From contig JABYQQ010000015.1 of the NCBI GenBank assembly GCA_022605405.1, forward strand, positions 1,054,001 to 1,118,000: 64,000 bases of DNA, given 5' to 3'. Below are positions 1-12,539 of the stretch, in pieces (the stretch's first letter is position 1; every line of letters begins with the position of its first letter). The translations under genes and the position numbers were made by a program. The notes below the pieces were generated by a model. That model saw nothing but the letters and a program-made list of their open reading frames with translations, searched no databases and was not told the origin of the DNA. This DNA is from Earliella scabrosa (Eukaryota; Basidiomycota; Agaricomycetes; Polyporales; Polyporaceae).

Positions 1-310
1 AGTAATCGTGATACCGAAAGGTCTGCGGACGCCCCGCGGTGGCTGTGGAACGCAATAGAACTCTCTCGTGGATTGATATAACAGCCGTTCAGCTTCGTCG
101 TCATATTGATACAATGAAAATCGTAGCGATACAAAGTGATAATGATACGGGAACTAAGGATTGAGAGATGTTTGGGTGAGGGCGCTGCCCCAAGGAATGA
201 GAGGATGTGGGATGTTGCGCAGAACTGGGGAGGGAGGAGGCCGGAAGGAGGCCCTGTGTTTTGACGTGTGTAGAGGAAGGCGATGAGGTCGCGCGAATGG
301 GGTATGGCGT

Positions 311-958
311 TCATGAGCGGGTAGCGAATACGACGCCAAGCACGATGATGGCGACGAGGAGAATGGTGATGATGAGAGCGTACAGGCAACGCTTTGCCCA
401 CTTGAGCTCGGTGCGACGCATGGACTCGATGAGCTCCTGGCGCTCGTACTCGGGCTTGGTCGTTTCCCAGTCTTCGGGCGCGCGGAGGGGAGAGAGGAGG
501 ATGAAAGCTCCTGCGAGCCAGAACAGGGGGAACACTGGAGCGAAGGCAGCAGTGTGTCAATACTCATGCGATCCCATCGACAAGATAAAGGATGAGACTC
601 ACGGAATCCGAACTTGAAGAGATACATGGCAAGAGTGGGCTGGTCCGAGACCTGCGTGTATGATGGAGGCTCAAGCGAGTCCTCGTAGGACGGCGGGACC
701 TCGGAGTCGGCGATAGTGGACCGCCCGGCATCATCGTGGCGGCTGTCCCGGGTGCCAGTGAGGCTGAGGGTGCGGCGTGAGGTCGAAGGGCGGGACGCGC
801 CAAAGAAGGCGTCAATGGCGTCTGTTCCGTTGTCAACGGAAGAGCGCGGGGGTAAGCTGCGGCAGTTGGGCTTCGAGGTCACGTTCGGGTGTCGCAGGGC
901 GGTCGAAAAGACCGAAGAAGGTGGGGCGCGTGGAGGAAGAAGCGACGGGGGAAGACAT
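311..958 (-). CDS. Small PPxY-motif membrane protein, function unknown
   Basis: Three exons on the minus strand: 958-883, 821-603 and 534-311, giving 172 aa. The first intron (882-822, 61 nt, GTGACC...ACAG) is inferred. It is the only junction I found that joins the ATG at 958 to the downstream frame, because the 882 frame itself has only GTG/TTG codons upstream. The second intron (602-535) has a clean GTGAGT donor. The protein starts Ser/Thr-rich, then carries two PPxY motifs (PPSYEDS and PPSYTQ) about 10 residues apart. After these come a hydrophobic segment (FPLFWLAGAFILLSPL) and a C-terminal membrane segment (ALIITILLVAIIVLGVVFA). PPxY motifs are bound by WW domains of Rsp5/Nedd4 ubiquitin ligases, so a role as a membrane adaptor or Rsp5 substrate is possible. 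That role is inference; I do not recognise the family. Confidence 0.72.
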
Positions 959-1799
959 TGTGTGAGAGGTCGATCAGCTCAAGGCGTGGTCTGGCTGGCG
1001 GGGATAGGAGGTGTTTGATGACAGTGCTGGACTCAGGCTGGACGGGAGGGACTCGGAAGCGGTGAGGAGCTCATGGCGGCGGGCGGGGTGAGATATATGC
1101 TGGCGGGAGAGGCAATCGGATGGCAATCGGTGAGGCACTCGAGGGCGGGATGCGTGGACACACAAACCCCGACGATTGCACGACGACGGCGACCGGATGT
1201 GGGCGACGGCGGTGGGCGTCCGTACTCACGTCCGCCCACACGGCCAAAGCGATACAAACAAACGCCTACGCACACAGGCGCTGAGAAAAATCTACATCAC
1301 ACCCACGTGAGAATAACGCGTCGCGTTGCGGGCGTCTAGCCCTCTGTCTTCTCCGCATCCAAACGCACTGCGACTCGCATTCTATGGGGAAAACGCATCA
1401 TCATAGCAAGGTTAGATATGACAATGCTACTACTGTAGGTAGCTGTCGGCTGATTGTTTCCTGTTCTATGTCTAACACTCCCTAGGCTCAGGCTCACCGC
1501 GATGACCTTGGTTGGTTGGTCGCACACTTGCCACTGCGTAATGGCTGGAAGACTGGTGGAGTGATGCTGTCAAGCAAGCGTCATCAGGCTATTATTGCAG
1601 CCCTCGGTCCAGCGAGGATGTCAGCTGTACCTGCGCATGAAGTCGCAACGGAGACGTGAGGCGACTGACGTCACTCCAACGCTGCCCTCTCCACCTCCCG
1701 CAACTCCGTCCTCGCCCTTTCACCGAGCCATAAATTCCGCCAAGAACTCTGCCAAGCCCCATCTCTCTTGCCCTCAGCCTCTCGAAGCCGCTTGTCGCC

Positions 1800-3425
1800 A
1801 TGATGATGCTCCCTGGTTCCCTGCTGGCGCTCTCTCTTGTTGCACTCGCTGCTGCGAGCCCCGCGCCCGCGCCTGCTCCCGTACCTCAACCCCAGGCTGC
1901 CTCAAGTATTGAGTCGGTATTCTCAAGTGCTACCGGAGCTGTCGCTTCTGCTTTGCCCAGTGCGTCTTCCCCTCACGCTTCGAATACGACGATACTGATC
2001 CACAACTCACTATAGCTGTTCTCGGAAACTGGCCGAGCTTGCAGGATATCGAGGACGAGATCGGCATTGACAGTATCGACGACCTACAGAACGTTTCGGC
2101 GTCAGGTCTCCTGATTCCATCATATGCGAACTACTCGGGCAAGTAAGTGACAAGCCTCGCGCACCGTGCTGCACCGTGACCTCGCCTGACACTTTTCCAG
2201 TTGGAACCTTCGGTTCTATGGCCTCGCGTACAAGCTCCCCAACGTCAGCACCGACGGTATCGTCTCGCTCATCGATGGTCTGTCTACCGACAACTTGAAC
2301 TCCACGCAGCAACAGCTGCTCCAAAACAGGACGCAAGACCTCGCGTCTATCCCTATCCCGAATGCAAATCTCACCGCGGAGGTCTTCGCAAATGGCTCTG
2401 CGATCACCAATTCCTCCGGCATCCAGCTCATGACCTCTGACGACTTCGGCGAGATCGACCAATTCGTGACTCTACCCGGGCTCGGTGACAACAGCAGCAC
2501 CACCGTGCGCATAGTCCAGACAGGCCTCATGGGCGTCACTGGGCCAGGCAACGGCACAGTCATCCTCGTGCCCACAACAGGGATCTCCGTCGTGTCCGAC
2601 ATCGACGATGTCATGCGCATCACGAAGGTGTACGTCCCGCCCCAGGGTCTTTTCAACTCCTTCGTGCAGCCGTACGTGAACGTGCCCGGTATCCCCGAGC
2701 TGTTCGCCCAGTGGGCTCAGAGCCTGCCCTCTGCGGCGTTCCACTACGATACCACGACTCCCGTGCAGCTCACGCGGACGTACGTGGACTACTTGTTTAG
2801 CAACTTCCCTCTCGGATCACTGGAGATGCGCCCGATCAACCTCACGGACCCCGCGCAGATCCTGGAGGCGCGGCAGAACAGTCTCGTGAAGCTGTTCCAA
2901 ACATTCCCGCGACGCAAGTTCGGTAGGTGCTCTGTGCGAATGTTCACCTGATTACAGCTAAGCTATGATTATAGTGCTCGTTGGCGACTCCTCGTCCTCG
3001 ACGCTTCTGACGGCATACCCAAGGATCGCGGAGCAGTTCCCAAACAACATCGCATGTATCTTCATCCGCAACACGTCCGCGACGGACTCGGACGACAAGC
3101 TCCCGTTCGACACGAGCGAGTTCAAGAACATCAAGAACGGGACGTACTTCTTCTACCGCACCGCCGAAGGTATGTCCCAGCCTGAGCTTTGTGCGTCGTG
3201 CTTGAACGCTTTGAGACTGACGACATCGCAGACCTGATGAACCTCGACATCGAGAACGGCGAGTGCATGAACTCCACCATCCCGCAGAATGTCACGTTCG
3301 GAGAACAGGGCGGCGTCCTAGGTGACAATGGTGACAACGGCGCATCTGCTTTGGCGTTTGGCCACCCGCAGTATGCTGCAGCTATCGGTGGTGCTGTCGT
3401 CGCGCTCCTTCTGAGCGTGCTCTGA
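1800..3425 (+). CDS. Secreted App1-like phosphatidate phosphatase domain (DUF2183) protein
   Basis: Five exons: 1800-1959, 2016-2142, 2201-2922, 2975-3169 and 3232-3425, giving 465 aa. A signal peptide is visible (LLALSLVALAAAS), followed by a Pro/Ala stretch. The catalytic DUF2183 core has the HAD-like acidic motif SDIDDVMRITKV at about residue 229 and, later, the family's GDSSSSTLLTAYPRIAEQFP and IACIFIRN segments. Yeast App1 is a cytosolic phosphatidate phosphatase with a DxDx(T/V) motif. Here the protein has a signal peptide, many N-x-S/T sequons and a hydrophobic C-terminus (AAAIGGAVVALLLSVL), consistent with a secreted, possibly GPI-anchored member. A CATAAAT box lies about 75 bp upstream of the start. 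Enzyme activity is inferred from the motif. The residue after DIDD is Val where App1 has Thr. Confidence 0.9.
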
Positions 3426-3657
3426 TCTCATGCTCTCGTATTGCCGTTACTCTGGACAAGAATTACGGACCTTTCGGGCTGCAAAGCGATGTCGTCTTAG
3501 CGATGACAACGGACTTGATTGCTCATACATACACGACGCGGATCCGGTGCACCGCGTTCTTATAATATTTGTCGTCAACTACTATCTTACAACCCTACTG
3601 CGACCTTGGCGTAGCTCTGTACTTTTCATTTCCTCCAATCTCCTGCACTCCAACGAC

Positions 3658-4100
3658 CTATTCGCCCAGCTTGGGGCTCGAGAGTCCATCTAGTAGAGGG
3701 GTGGGAAAGGCGACACGAAGGTCCTACGAAGGCCCAGATCGGGTTTGTCTCTCGTCGCCGAGCAAAAGGATGCCACACTCACCAACGGTCGTAATCCTGG
3801 CAACGCGCCTGCGGGAACTCGGCTGCTCGTCCACCTTCGAATTGCAAGACCACTGTTGGCTACAGTTCCACAGCTCATGATTAGGATAGTACAGGCTAGA
3901 AATATATCAGGAACGAATACTCCAAAGAAGGACGCGCGGGTTCCGAAACCGAGGAAAAGGCCAACGTAGCGCTGGTTGTTCACCACTACTACACATGTGC
4001 GAAAGGGAGGGGCTGGTGATGTGCAGGATCGGAGTCGTTGCTGAGACCTAGTAGTTAGTACTCCTGCACGAGACTTACTTGATGGTAGACGTACTGGCAT
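3658..4100 (-). other. Weak hydrophobic ORF, possible remnant of a small membrane-protein gene
   Basis: A minus-strand frame contains a strongly hydrophobic run (FFGVFVPDIFLACTILIM). It ends at a good donor (GTTG/GTGAGT near 3770). An acceptor (CTACTAG) about 85 nt on gives a short in-frame tail ending GLSSPKLGE and a stop at 3658. The 5' side lacks a convincing start: an ATG at 4100 needs an intron of only about 38 nt with a textbook CTAAC branch site. It could be a small real gene, a decayed copy of a multispan protein, or chance. I do not recognise it. Confidence 0.25.
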
Positions 4101-4905
4101 TGCGTCGATACTATGAGGGCTGAGGTGGAGTCATGTAGCGCGTTGCCGCAGAGCTTGGGAGCGGCTGACAAAGGGGAGGAGCTAAGAGGGAGTTACCTTA
4201 TGGGACTCCCTTATAACGCGATTGTAGAGTCCCACCGTCATGCTTCCCAGTTACGAGCAAACGGATATCTATCCGGATGTTGACTCATGTAGTAGTTGTC
4301 ACGACTATCCAACTTCATCGCGATACATATAATATGTTAGAGCGCCGCCGATCGGAGGTTGTAGGCATGTGTCCAGATGTGGACGTCTCAATTGCATGGT
4401 ATATCCGGATTGACTCAAGCGCAGAGTGTGCTGAATTGGCGACCGAGCGACTTCGACGAGAGTCACGAGACTGTAGGCGCCACTGCGGCTATGACTTTGC
4501 TTACCGTATGTGGAATCGCACTTGATCGTTAATTGGATCTGGACGACTGGTAGGAATGAAAACATAACCAGTGGACGTTGAAGGCCCTGAATTTAACACG
4601 AATGCCCTGTTGAAGGCGGACACGCTTGGTGCCGAAGAATTGTCTAACCGTTCAACTCCAAACTCTCTCCCCCAGGCCGCCATCTAGAACGCATCCAACT
4701 CGGGCGGGGTGTCGCTTAACGTCGCACTAGTGCATCAGGCAGCGGCGTGGCTGGTCAGTCTTGGATATGCAAGAGAGGATGGATATGACGTACGATGGCG
4801 GGGCCTGCTTGCATTTGACCGCTGAAACATCCCGTCTCTCCCCATTGCCGAAAAGCAGTCTGTACCTCACCTGAAGAGCACGCATACATCAGTACCACAA
4901 AAAGA

Positions 4906-5305
4906 CTAGCAGTTACACGAGTTGCTGACTCCGCTGCGAGACTCGATGAGCTTGACGAACTGTCCTACGAAGATCTCATTGGAGTCGGGTGACTCGATGA
5001 CCCAGAGACCCTAAGATGCATAGCCATTGGCAACGCAAAGTCAAGTAAACATGAGTACGTGCCGGTAGAGAGGAGTTGAACAAGTGCTCGCTCACCTTGA
5101 GCGCGTTGGTAGGCTCGACAGGCTTGGGCTGGCCGCCCAGAGGCACGACTATGTCCTGATAGTTGCCGCTTCCCGACTGTTCGGTGACAGAATGAGCACT
5201 ATCACGGGCCGTGCGCAGGAGGCAAAAGTACCATTTGCGACGTCTGACAAAAGGCGACAGGAGACGGTGAGCTGAAACACTCCCTGTGCGACCAACGCGT
5301 CGCAC
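4906..5305 (-). CDS. 3' part of a small unrecognised gene
   Basis: The last exon (5010-4906, 34 codons, beginning GLWVIESPDSNEIFVGQF and ending ...NSCNC) is preceded by a canonical intron (GTGAGC...CTTAG, 5095-5011). The exon before it ends QPKPVEPTNALK. Both read like real protein and join in phase 0. Upstream the model fades. Possible acceptors lie near 5188 and 5245, but I could not find a secure start before the neighbouring kinase-like gene's stop at 5582. The gene may have very short 5' exons or may be 5'-truncated. No signal peptide or known domain is visible. Confidence 0.4.
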
Positions 5306-5581
5306 CGCATCCTTATCAATGCCTATGGAACGGTCTTGTCTGGATCATGCCGCATGGGCGACCTCCACGGGGGATATGCCAGGAGTAATGAGTATGCAGC
5401 AGGGCTGTCCGCGCGGCGGTCCCTGGCCCAGTCGCGCACAGTTGGATTTGATAGGCCGCAATGGTTTATGCCATTATCTGTAGCCTGAATAGACCAGTAG
5501 GGGCATTGAATAATTCGACTGCGTGTGATGCACATGAACATAAGGGCCACTCGCATCCGCGTCGATGGCTGCATGTGAACC

Positions 5582-7046
5582 TCATTCCAATTCCTCCGAT
5601 ATTATCGGGGCGATCAGTAGATCTCGAGGAGGGATCGCATTTACTATCCCTGCCAGCTTGTTTCGAGCGTCTGCAGCGGTCAGCCGAAGCGTGCTATCGA
5701 TCTCAGTCATCTGTTGCATGACCTCACGGATCTCCGTGATCGTCGACTGTGTAGATGCAACAGCGTGAGTGCATGTTGTGATCGAATACTTATGAGGACA
5801 CTCACGTCGAAGTTTGAGAAGTAGTATGCGAGCTGCCAGACGTCTGCCTTGAAAGGATCGTATGGCCGTCCAGCAGTGACTTCCGGCGCCACCCGAGGAC
5901 GATAGTCGGGCACAGGAAGACCTGTTAACAGCCGCTCAGCAGGAGACGTGTCGGACGGAAACTCGAAGGCGTATTCGAAGTCCGTGAGGAACACTCGTGG
6001 TCGGCATATGGGCACTTGCATCGTAGTTAGGGATTCAGGATGCCATTGGACGAGGAAGTTGTCTTTGTGCAGATCCTATTGCCAAACGCAGATTAGCCTG
6101 AGGCTTGGAGTGTGGGAGAAGCTAACACACCCTGTGAACAATGCCGAGATCATGAATGAAGCTGACGGCCTACATAGTCCACGTTGTAAGCACGTCGCCG
6201 AGTTCTGCACTGCATTTGACTCGTACCTCCAATGCTTGTATAATCATGTCGACGACATCCCCAACCGAGTTGTTTGCCCAGTACCCGTAGCAATCGTCCA
6301 TGCTGTGCCCGACCAGCGGGCGGATCGTGAAGGAGATGTCCTCAAAGTGCACCTCACCCCATAGTGGCACAATATGATTCTCAATCAGGAGACTCTTCGT
6401 GCCCCTGGACAGCTTGCGGAGCAGCGCCAAGTGATTCCTACCCTCTTCGGCGATGCACGTAACCCGCACCACCACGTTGTGACCTTCCTTCGTCGTGCCT
6501 CCCCACGTCGATGCGTTCTGCAGCACGTATCAGCGAGGCAAGTTCGACTATCACACAGCTATCACGCACCGGGCGAGTGCAGTACTGAAACCTTGTGGTC
6601 CATTTCTCGCCGCGTGTGCGGGTGACGTAGGCGAAACCGCTTGAGAGCAGAGTTTGCTTTGGGTCAGCTCTCTGATATAGACCGGTCCATGTCCAAAGCT
6701 CAATGCCTGCGTCGCGAAAAATGGGGCGCATTGCTTCCCACAGCGCCTCATCATCTTGCGGAGAGGCGATATCGTGCCGTTTGGTAGGTAGCGGCCCTTG
6801 CCACAGCCTCCAAGTGTCCAAATCTCGAGGAAGCTGCATGGCATTCAATCGAGTCATCATCCTATGAATACGCAAGATAGAACCCACTTTCTCTCGAAGT
6901 GGAAGATCATCGGAACCTACTTGCGTTTGAGAGCGTTTCGTTGATGGGCTATCCCTTGGCCAGAAAATCGGAATGACGGTGATAGCGATCGTCACCAGGG
7001 CAGCTAGTGTGCTCGAGAGCGTTGCCGTGGACGAAGGTCCTGTCAT
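5582..7046 (-). CDS. Protein kinase-like protein with N-terminal membrane segment
   Basis: Five exons: 7046-6570, 6517-6227, 6169-6131, 6075-5806 and 5746-5582, all phase 0, giving 413 aa. Near the N-terminus is a membrane-type segment (TLAALVTIAITVIPIFW). Kinase landmarks are the catalytic loop HRDLHKDNFLVQW, a DFE in place of DFG (FLTDFEYAF), an APE-like motif (RVAPEVTAG) and the subdomain IX motif DVWQLAYYF. At the beta-3 position the usual VAxK reads VVVRV, so the ATP-anchoring Lys appears to be Arg. This type of divergent kinase-like gene is common and often multicopy in Agaricomycetes. Activity is uncertain. The short C-terminus (about 55 aa) is charged. The gene is divergent to IML1, with 442 bp between starts. 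Confidence 0.85.
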
Positions 7047-7488
7047 CAGTGAGTTTTCGTGGACTCGGAACCGTGACGATGGAGGAACGAGTGTTCAACC
7101 GAATCAACGTTCACTGACCTCAGCGCTCGTGGGCTGGTCATGTGACCGTGACTGGCTGATCGTTGATCGGATCTGGACGACTAGGAGAGCGCTACTCAGG
7201 CGCTGCTCGTGCTACTCCGACTCCTCCCTGAACGGTCGTCCTTCTGAATCTCAGAAGTATACCATCATCCTCCGAAGGCTGACCTCGACCTCATGGCATC
7301 TCTTTGCTCGAGAAACTGAAGATTATATTCTCTGGATAGTGGACGCGACTCGACAATATACCGAAGGACCACTAGTTCGAGGGTCGACTCCATTCTTCCT
7401 GCCCACCTTGTTTGGGCTCACCCCCACCGTTCTCTCGCACGACGTTAGAACGTGTCGAACCTCGTGACTCTTAACGGGAACTTGAAAC
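7047..7488. promoter_or_regulatory. Divergent intergenic region, kinase-like gene / IML1
   Basis: About 440 bp separate two divergent start codons and must hold both promoters. I see no canonical TATA box close to either ATG and no repeat or additional ORF. Confidence 0.4.
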
Positions 7489-10400
7489 ATGTCGCGTCCT
7501 GAGTCCCAAGCACCCACCGGTCGAAAGCGGTCCAACACCGCACACTCCATCTTCAACCCGCCCATCCCGTCCCCTGTTCCCGTTCCCGCGCCGCCACTGA
7601 AGATTGGAGACTCGCGCGTTCTCACTGCATGGGTGAACGAGCCCGTCACGACGACTGTCAAGCTCAACCATCGACATTGGCCGGGCGTCGCGGAGGGAGA
7701 CCTGATATGCATCTCGTCGCCGGTCCCGGAGCACGCGCCAGGGTTCTTGTTCGTGGTGCCGGGAGAGGACGCGGCGGTGAAGCATCAGCTGCAGGTATGT
7801 GCTCCTTCTCTGTGTACACGACGGAGAGCTGGAAAGGGCCTGATGCATGAGGGGAGATCTCGCTGCCGCGTCCGGTGCTGGAGAAGTTCGGGTTGAGGAG
7901 TAATAGCGAGGTGACGTGCACGAAGGTGTGTCATCAGTGTTTCCTATACCGCACGAAGCCCATATCAATCGTCATCGTCTGCCAGGTCGACAAGGAGACG
8001 TATAGCGCGGACTACGTCGAGTTCGTCTTCCAAGACCAGTACCTCGGGCGCAACGACATGTGGCGACTGGGGCGCGATCTGGTTGGGCAGTGTTTATACG
8101 TCGAGCAGCAAGTCTCCTTCATTGGCGTCATCGCCGCGAAGGTCCAGGCGCTGTACATCGGCGGGAAGAAGGTGACTCGCTCAAGTATCGCTTCCCTTTG
8201 AGTGCTCACTGGCCTCGTAGGTATCTGCGGCGTACGTTTCACCAGCGACGAAAGTGGTCTATCGGTCGCTCTCCGCGAAGGTGACGATCTTCATTCAAGT
8301 CTGTCGTGAGCTATGGGAGTTCGCGGGCGACGGCGAGCGCTACAACGAGAAGATAGTGCACTCATTCCTCCCCGCGCTCTTCGACAAGTGGAAGGAGATG
8401 AACACAAACCACATCGTGACTATCGTCCTCATCTCGCGTGTATACTATGATTCCTCCGAGGTCGACTACGCTGCTGGGCCATTGAGGCGAGACGACGAAG
8501 GCCGATGGTACAAGGACTTCTTTAAGGTCATCACAGACCTCGAAGTGCTGTACGACTGGAAGCCCACGCTTGTGTCCTTGAAAGACTCCTTCTGGGCCTT
8601 CCAGCGCGACATCCTTCTCGCGCATCACTTCCACCGCAATGCGGCCACGGCAGGTGGGCACTCTGCGGACGACCATGTCCGACTCGTCGGACAAATTTCG
8701 TACGCACACGACGGACCTCTCCTTGAAGCACTCAACCTCGGGCTCAACCCAACGGAGACGCACTACATTGATCGCTCACTGTCGCTAACCGGCTCATCGA
8801 CGCTCGTCATCACACCTGGAACAGGATACTTCCGCGTGTCGAAGCAGCTGCTGAGGCTCACCACGACTCGGGTGCTGGATCAAGGCTTCGCGATGGATTT
8901 AGTTTCTCTAGCAAAACCTCCCCTGCATCAAACACCTATTTTCTGCTTCAAGGGCGCGGAGCCTGATACGAGGACGGAGATCGGCAAGATCGGCTCGCGA
9001 GCGTTCGACCCGCTTTGGGGCGGTGAGGATGCGAGTGGGGAGGGACCTGGGCGCGAAACGAGGGTGTTCTGGTGGGAGCCCTTCTGGATGCAGATCTCGT
9101 TCTGGGATAGGCAGATGGATCTGCCATTTCGCAGGGACAGGTGCGTCATTATTCCTTCGTCGGATGTCTGGATATCGCACATATACTGACCGTTGTGACC
9201 CATAGATTCGTTTCTCGCGCCAAGATGCACGAGATCGAGATGCTCGGGCTGTTGGACCACGATGTCCTTTCCAGCATCGAGATTCCGTACCTGCAAGAGC
9301 CGGACAAGACTGATGCCCCTTCGTACGAGTGGAACTCGGACACGACTGACTCTGACCTCTCCAAGTCAGAGGTGTCGGCGAAGAAGGGAACACTGGTCAC
9401 GCCTGAGGAAGCTGACCAATTCGATATAGACGTGTTCACCGTAAAGCTTGATTCACGACCACCTACCACTAGGAACTCTCTATCGTCGTCGAATGGGAGC
9501 GGCTCATTGAGCTCGTCGTTCAGGACAAGCGAGATGAAGCGGTCGTCGACTATTCGTACGTCTGACACATCCCGGATATCGCCCATCCAGGAGAGTCCGC
9601 GACCACGACAGATCGGCTTGTCTGCCGATCCCTCAACACTCGACAGAGAGCAGAGACTCTCGGTGACGATATCTGGAGGAGCACTAAGCACATCCCCGTC
9701 TCAATCTTCCATTCTATCCGCTCGCTCCTCACGCTCCCAGAGGAGCTCAAGGACTGCTGTGCCTGGAACGGGCGATGGTCATGGACGAGATCACAGTGCA
9801 TCGCGCGGTTCTACCATATCCAAGTACGCGCCGACTTGGTTACTCAACCCGTTCCGCAGCGGGATCAGTCAACCCCAAACATCACCTGTGTCTGCGTCTG
9901 GCTTCACTGGCTCAACCCCTCCCCTAACCCCAACATCCGCGGCATCTACGGCATCTACGTCTACTCTATCTCGACCAGCACAGCGATCACCTCAACCATT
10001 GGCAATCAAAAATGCGAGCGCTCGCCCCATCCGCCAACGTCTCACCGACGACGAGTTGCCTGTCCCCCATCGAGGCTCCTTGACGCGACATTCTCCGGTG
10101 GGTACTCCTCCCCGAGACGATATCCTCAGCAAGCGCCGTAGCACGTTGAGCAGCGTCGCTCACCTTCCCATCCTCCCCACGAATCTCGCTATCTACATTC
10201 ACCCTACGAAGCCCCTTGCGACTGTTCCCTATGCCCAAGCTTCGCTTGCTCGCAGGTGGCAGCATATATTCGCCCAACCATTGACCAAGCACGAGATCAA
10301 GTGGCGGTCGATGGTCACCCCCGCTTGTCTCCCGCTCACGGTGGAGCACTTCCCCTCCACCCACGAGCTCGAGACGTCCTACGACGTCTTCTCGTACGAC

Positions 10401-12539
10401 TTCGTCTGCGACCCGTCCGAGATGCACTCCTTCCTCGTGCGTCCACCTCCCATGCAAGGCAGCGCAGACAACATGCGACGCGCGTGGGCGCTCGCGATGA
10501 TGCGCGGCATGGTCGCGCTCCGCCTCGCGCAGGGCTTCCAGTTCGTCCTGCGCCCGTCCAAGCACACCTCCGCGCCAGAGCCGGAGCTTTCGAGCTCGAC
10601 GCTGCGCCGCACCAAGTCGTACGCGGGCGACGACGGCGCGAGCGCGCGGCCGGTCGGGGCCGCGATGGTACTCAACTCGGCGTTCGACTCGGTGTATTTG
10701 AGCATGAGCAACGAGATTCACCACATCATGTATGCGGGCGACAGCATCCAGGTGCGGCGGTACGTGCGGCGGATGCCGCGCACGCCGCCGTTCGAGTACC
10801 AGTGCTTGATCTGGCCGAAGTTAGGCGAGGGGTATACGGAGCTCAAGACGACGTTCCGCTCGCATGGGATGGAGAACTATGGGTGGAACAGGTAGGTTTC
10901 TCATGCGTTTTTGTTCGTGGCACAGATGCTGATGCGGTGGTGGTAGGCTGGACATGTTGATCGCCGGCTACGAGAACAAGTTCAACGAGTCGCTCCGCTA
11001 CTGGCGCACGCGGTTCGTGGTGATACCGACGGACGAGAACCCGCACTCCAGTGTCGCGCCCACCGGTGAGAAGCTGAACGACGAGGAGATCAGGTTGCTA
11101 GGGATGGACAAGCTCGCGGAGCTGTTCAGCAAGGCGCGCGTTGACGATCCGGGGCAACAGCAGTCTGCCCCGGTGCGGTTCATCACGACGGACCTCGGTC
11201 CGGCGCAGTGCATTTTGGAAGAGTCGGTCACCGCGCAGCTCGACGAGATCCACGCCAGTGGTCCGCTCAAGAAGAAAGTCAAGAGCGAGCGCGATATCAG
11301 CGACATGTCACTCGCTGCTATTGCCAGGGCCATGCGGGAGGAGGACGGTGTGCCTGTCAAGGAGCATAGGTGGCACGGTCGGAAGTATCCAAACTCCTTT
11401 ACGGGAACGCAGTTTGTGTCGTGGCTCATTCGTGAGTTCCGAGACGTCTCGAGTCGGGAGCAGGCTGCAGAGTGGGGCAATAGGCTCATGGAGCAGGGGT
11501 TGTTTGACCATTGTAGAGGGACACATGGATTCCTCGACGGGTGAGTGCCAGATTGTGTCATGGTGCCAGTTTGCGCTGATCACTCTTTGGTGTGGACAGT
11601 CATTACTTCTATGTTCTGCGAGGAGAGTACATCGTCCCGATGACGCCAAGAGCCGGCTGGTTCTCACGTCCAGCGCCCAAGCATGACGACACCACCGCCC
11701 GAGGCATGAACTCGCCAAGGCCTTCGACGTCTGGTCGAAAGCAAAGGAAACGGCTGATCTTGAGCTCCAGTATGGTCATAGATGTCGATCCAAAGAAGGT
11801 CCGTGTTCGCGCATGCTTCGCTGCTAATGTCATGTCCTGACAAATGCGTTTCCAGCAAAGTGATCAGGCGGAGTCTGTTGTTCTGCACCATGATATCATC
11901 CACAATCCTGCGACATGCTTCCACTTCGAGTTCCACTGGATCGGGACCACCGCGCGTTGTATCGATGACCTTCTGCGCCAGTGGAGTCGCACCATCGAGC
12001 GATACGGACTGAAGATGGTCGAGGCTTACGTCGACCAAATCTGCGACATCAGGGAGAAGAACGCGTTCCAGTCGTGCTTCCCAATCCCTCTCGCCGTGCC
12101 GCCGCCATCACTATCCGAGGTCGGACGACGCCTTCCTGAAGGTATCCAGGCGATGCATTACTTCGAGTCTGCCATATTACGCAAGTTCGGCTTTGTCCTA
12201 GATATCGAGGGAGCGACCCACTACACCGATCAAGTCGAAGTCGACTATTCGTACCGACGCTCGCACTTCAGGTATTCCCAGTGGGTTCACCGCTCCGGAG
12301 TCGCATTCACCCAGGTGCTGGGAGGTTCCCAAGGGTTCCTCTTCCTGACAAATCGTCTCATGGCACCTGGACGCATCGGGACAGCACTCAAGTACCAGCG
12401 GCCCGCCGCTGCGGCGGAAGAGATCCGTATCAAGCTCCATCAGTTCTGTTCGGACAAGACTGCCCTCACGCGTTTCTACAACGAGGAGATTGCACAGCTA
12501 GACCATGCCCCCGAAGAGCCGCCTCCCCTGCGTATATGA
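7489..12539 (+). CDS. IML1: Iml1/DEPDC5-family subunit of the GATOR1 (SEACIT) complex
   Basis: Eight exons: 7489-7794, 7857-7925, 7986-8171, 8221-9140, 9206-10891, 10947-11540, 11600-11798 and 11856-12539, giving 1547 aa, in the normal size range for the family. The N-terminal region (VDKETYSADYVEFVFQDQYL, FIGVIAAKVQALYIGGKKV, SPATKVVYRSLSAKVTIFIQ) matches the conserved Iml1 core. A Ser-rich linker follows. A DEP domain lies at about residues 1186-1270 (KYPNSFTGTQFVSWLIREFR ... HYFYVLRGEYIVPM). The C-terminal domain (QWVHRSGVAFTQVLGGSQGF) is also typical. In yeast and mammals Iml1/DEPDC5 with Npr2/Npr3 restrains TORC1 at the vacuole or lysosome when amino acids are scarce. Exon 2 uses an acceptor GGGGAG at 7856, because a TGA at 7848 excludes earlier ones. 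Confidence 0.96.

Noticed and set aside
154..882. Single 242-codon minus-strand ORF starting at GTG
   Set aside because: GTG is not a normal start in this organism, and the 3' half is intron read-through. The spliced model from ATG 958 explains it better.
9987..10724. Antisense ORF within IML1
   Set aside because: Shadow of the long IML1 exon 5; no independent support.
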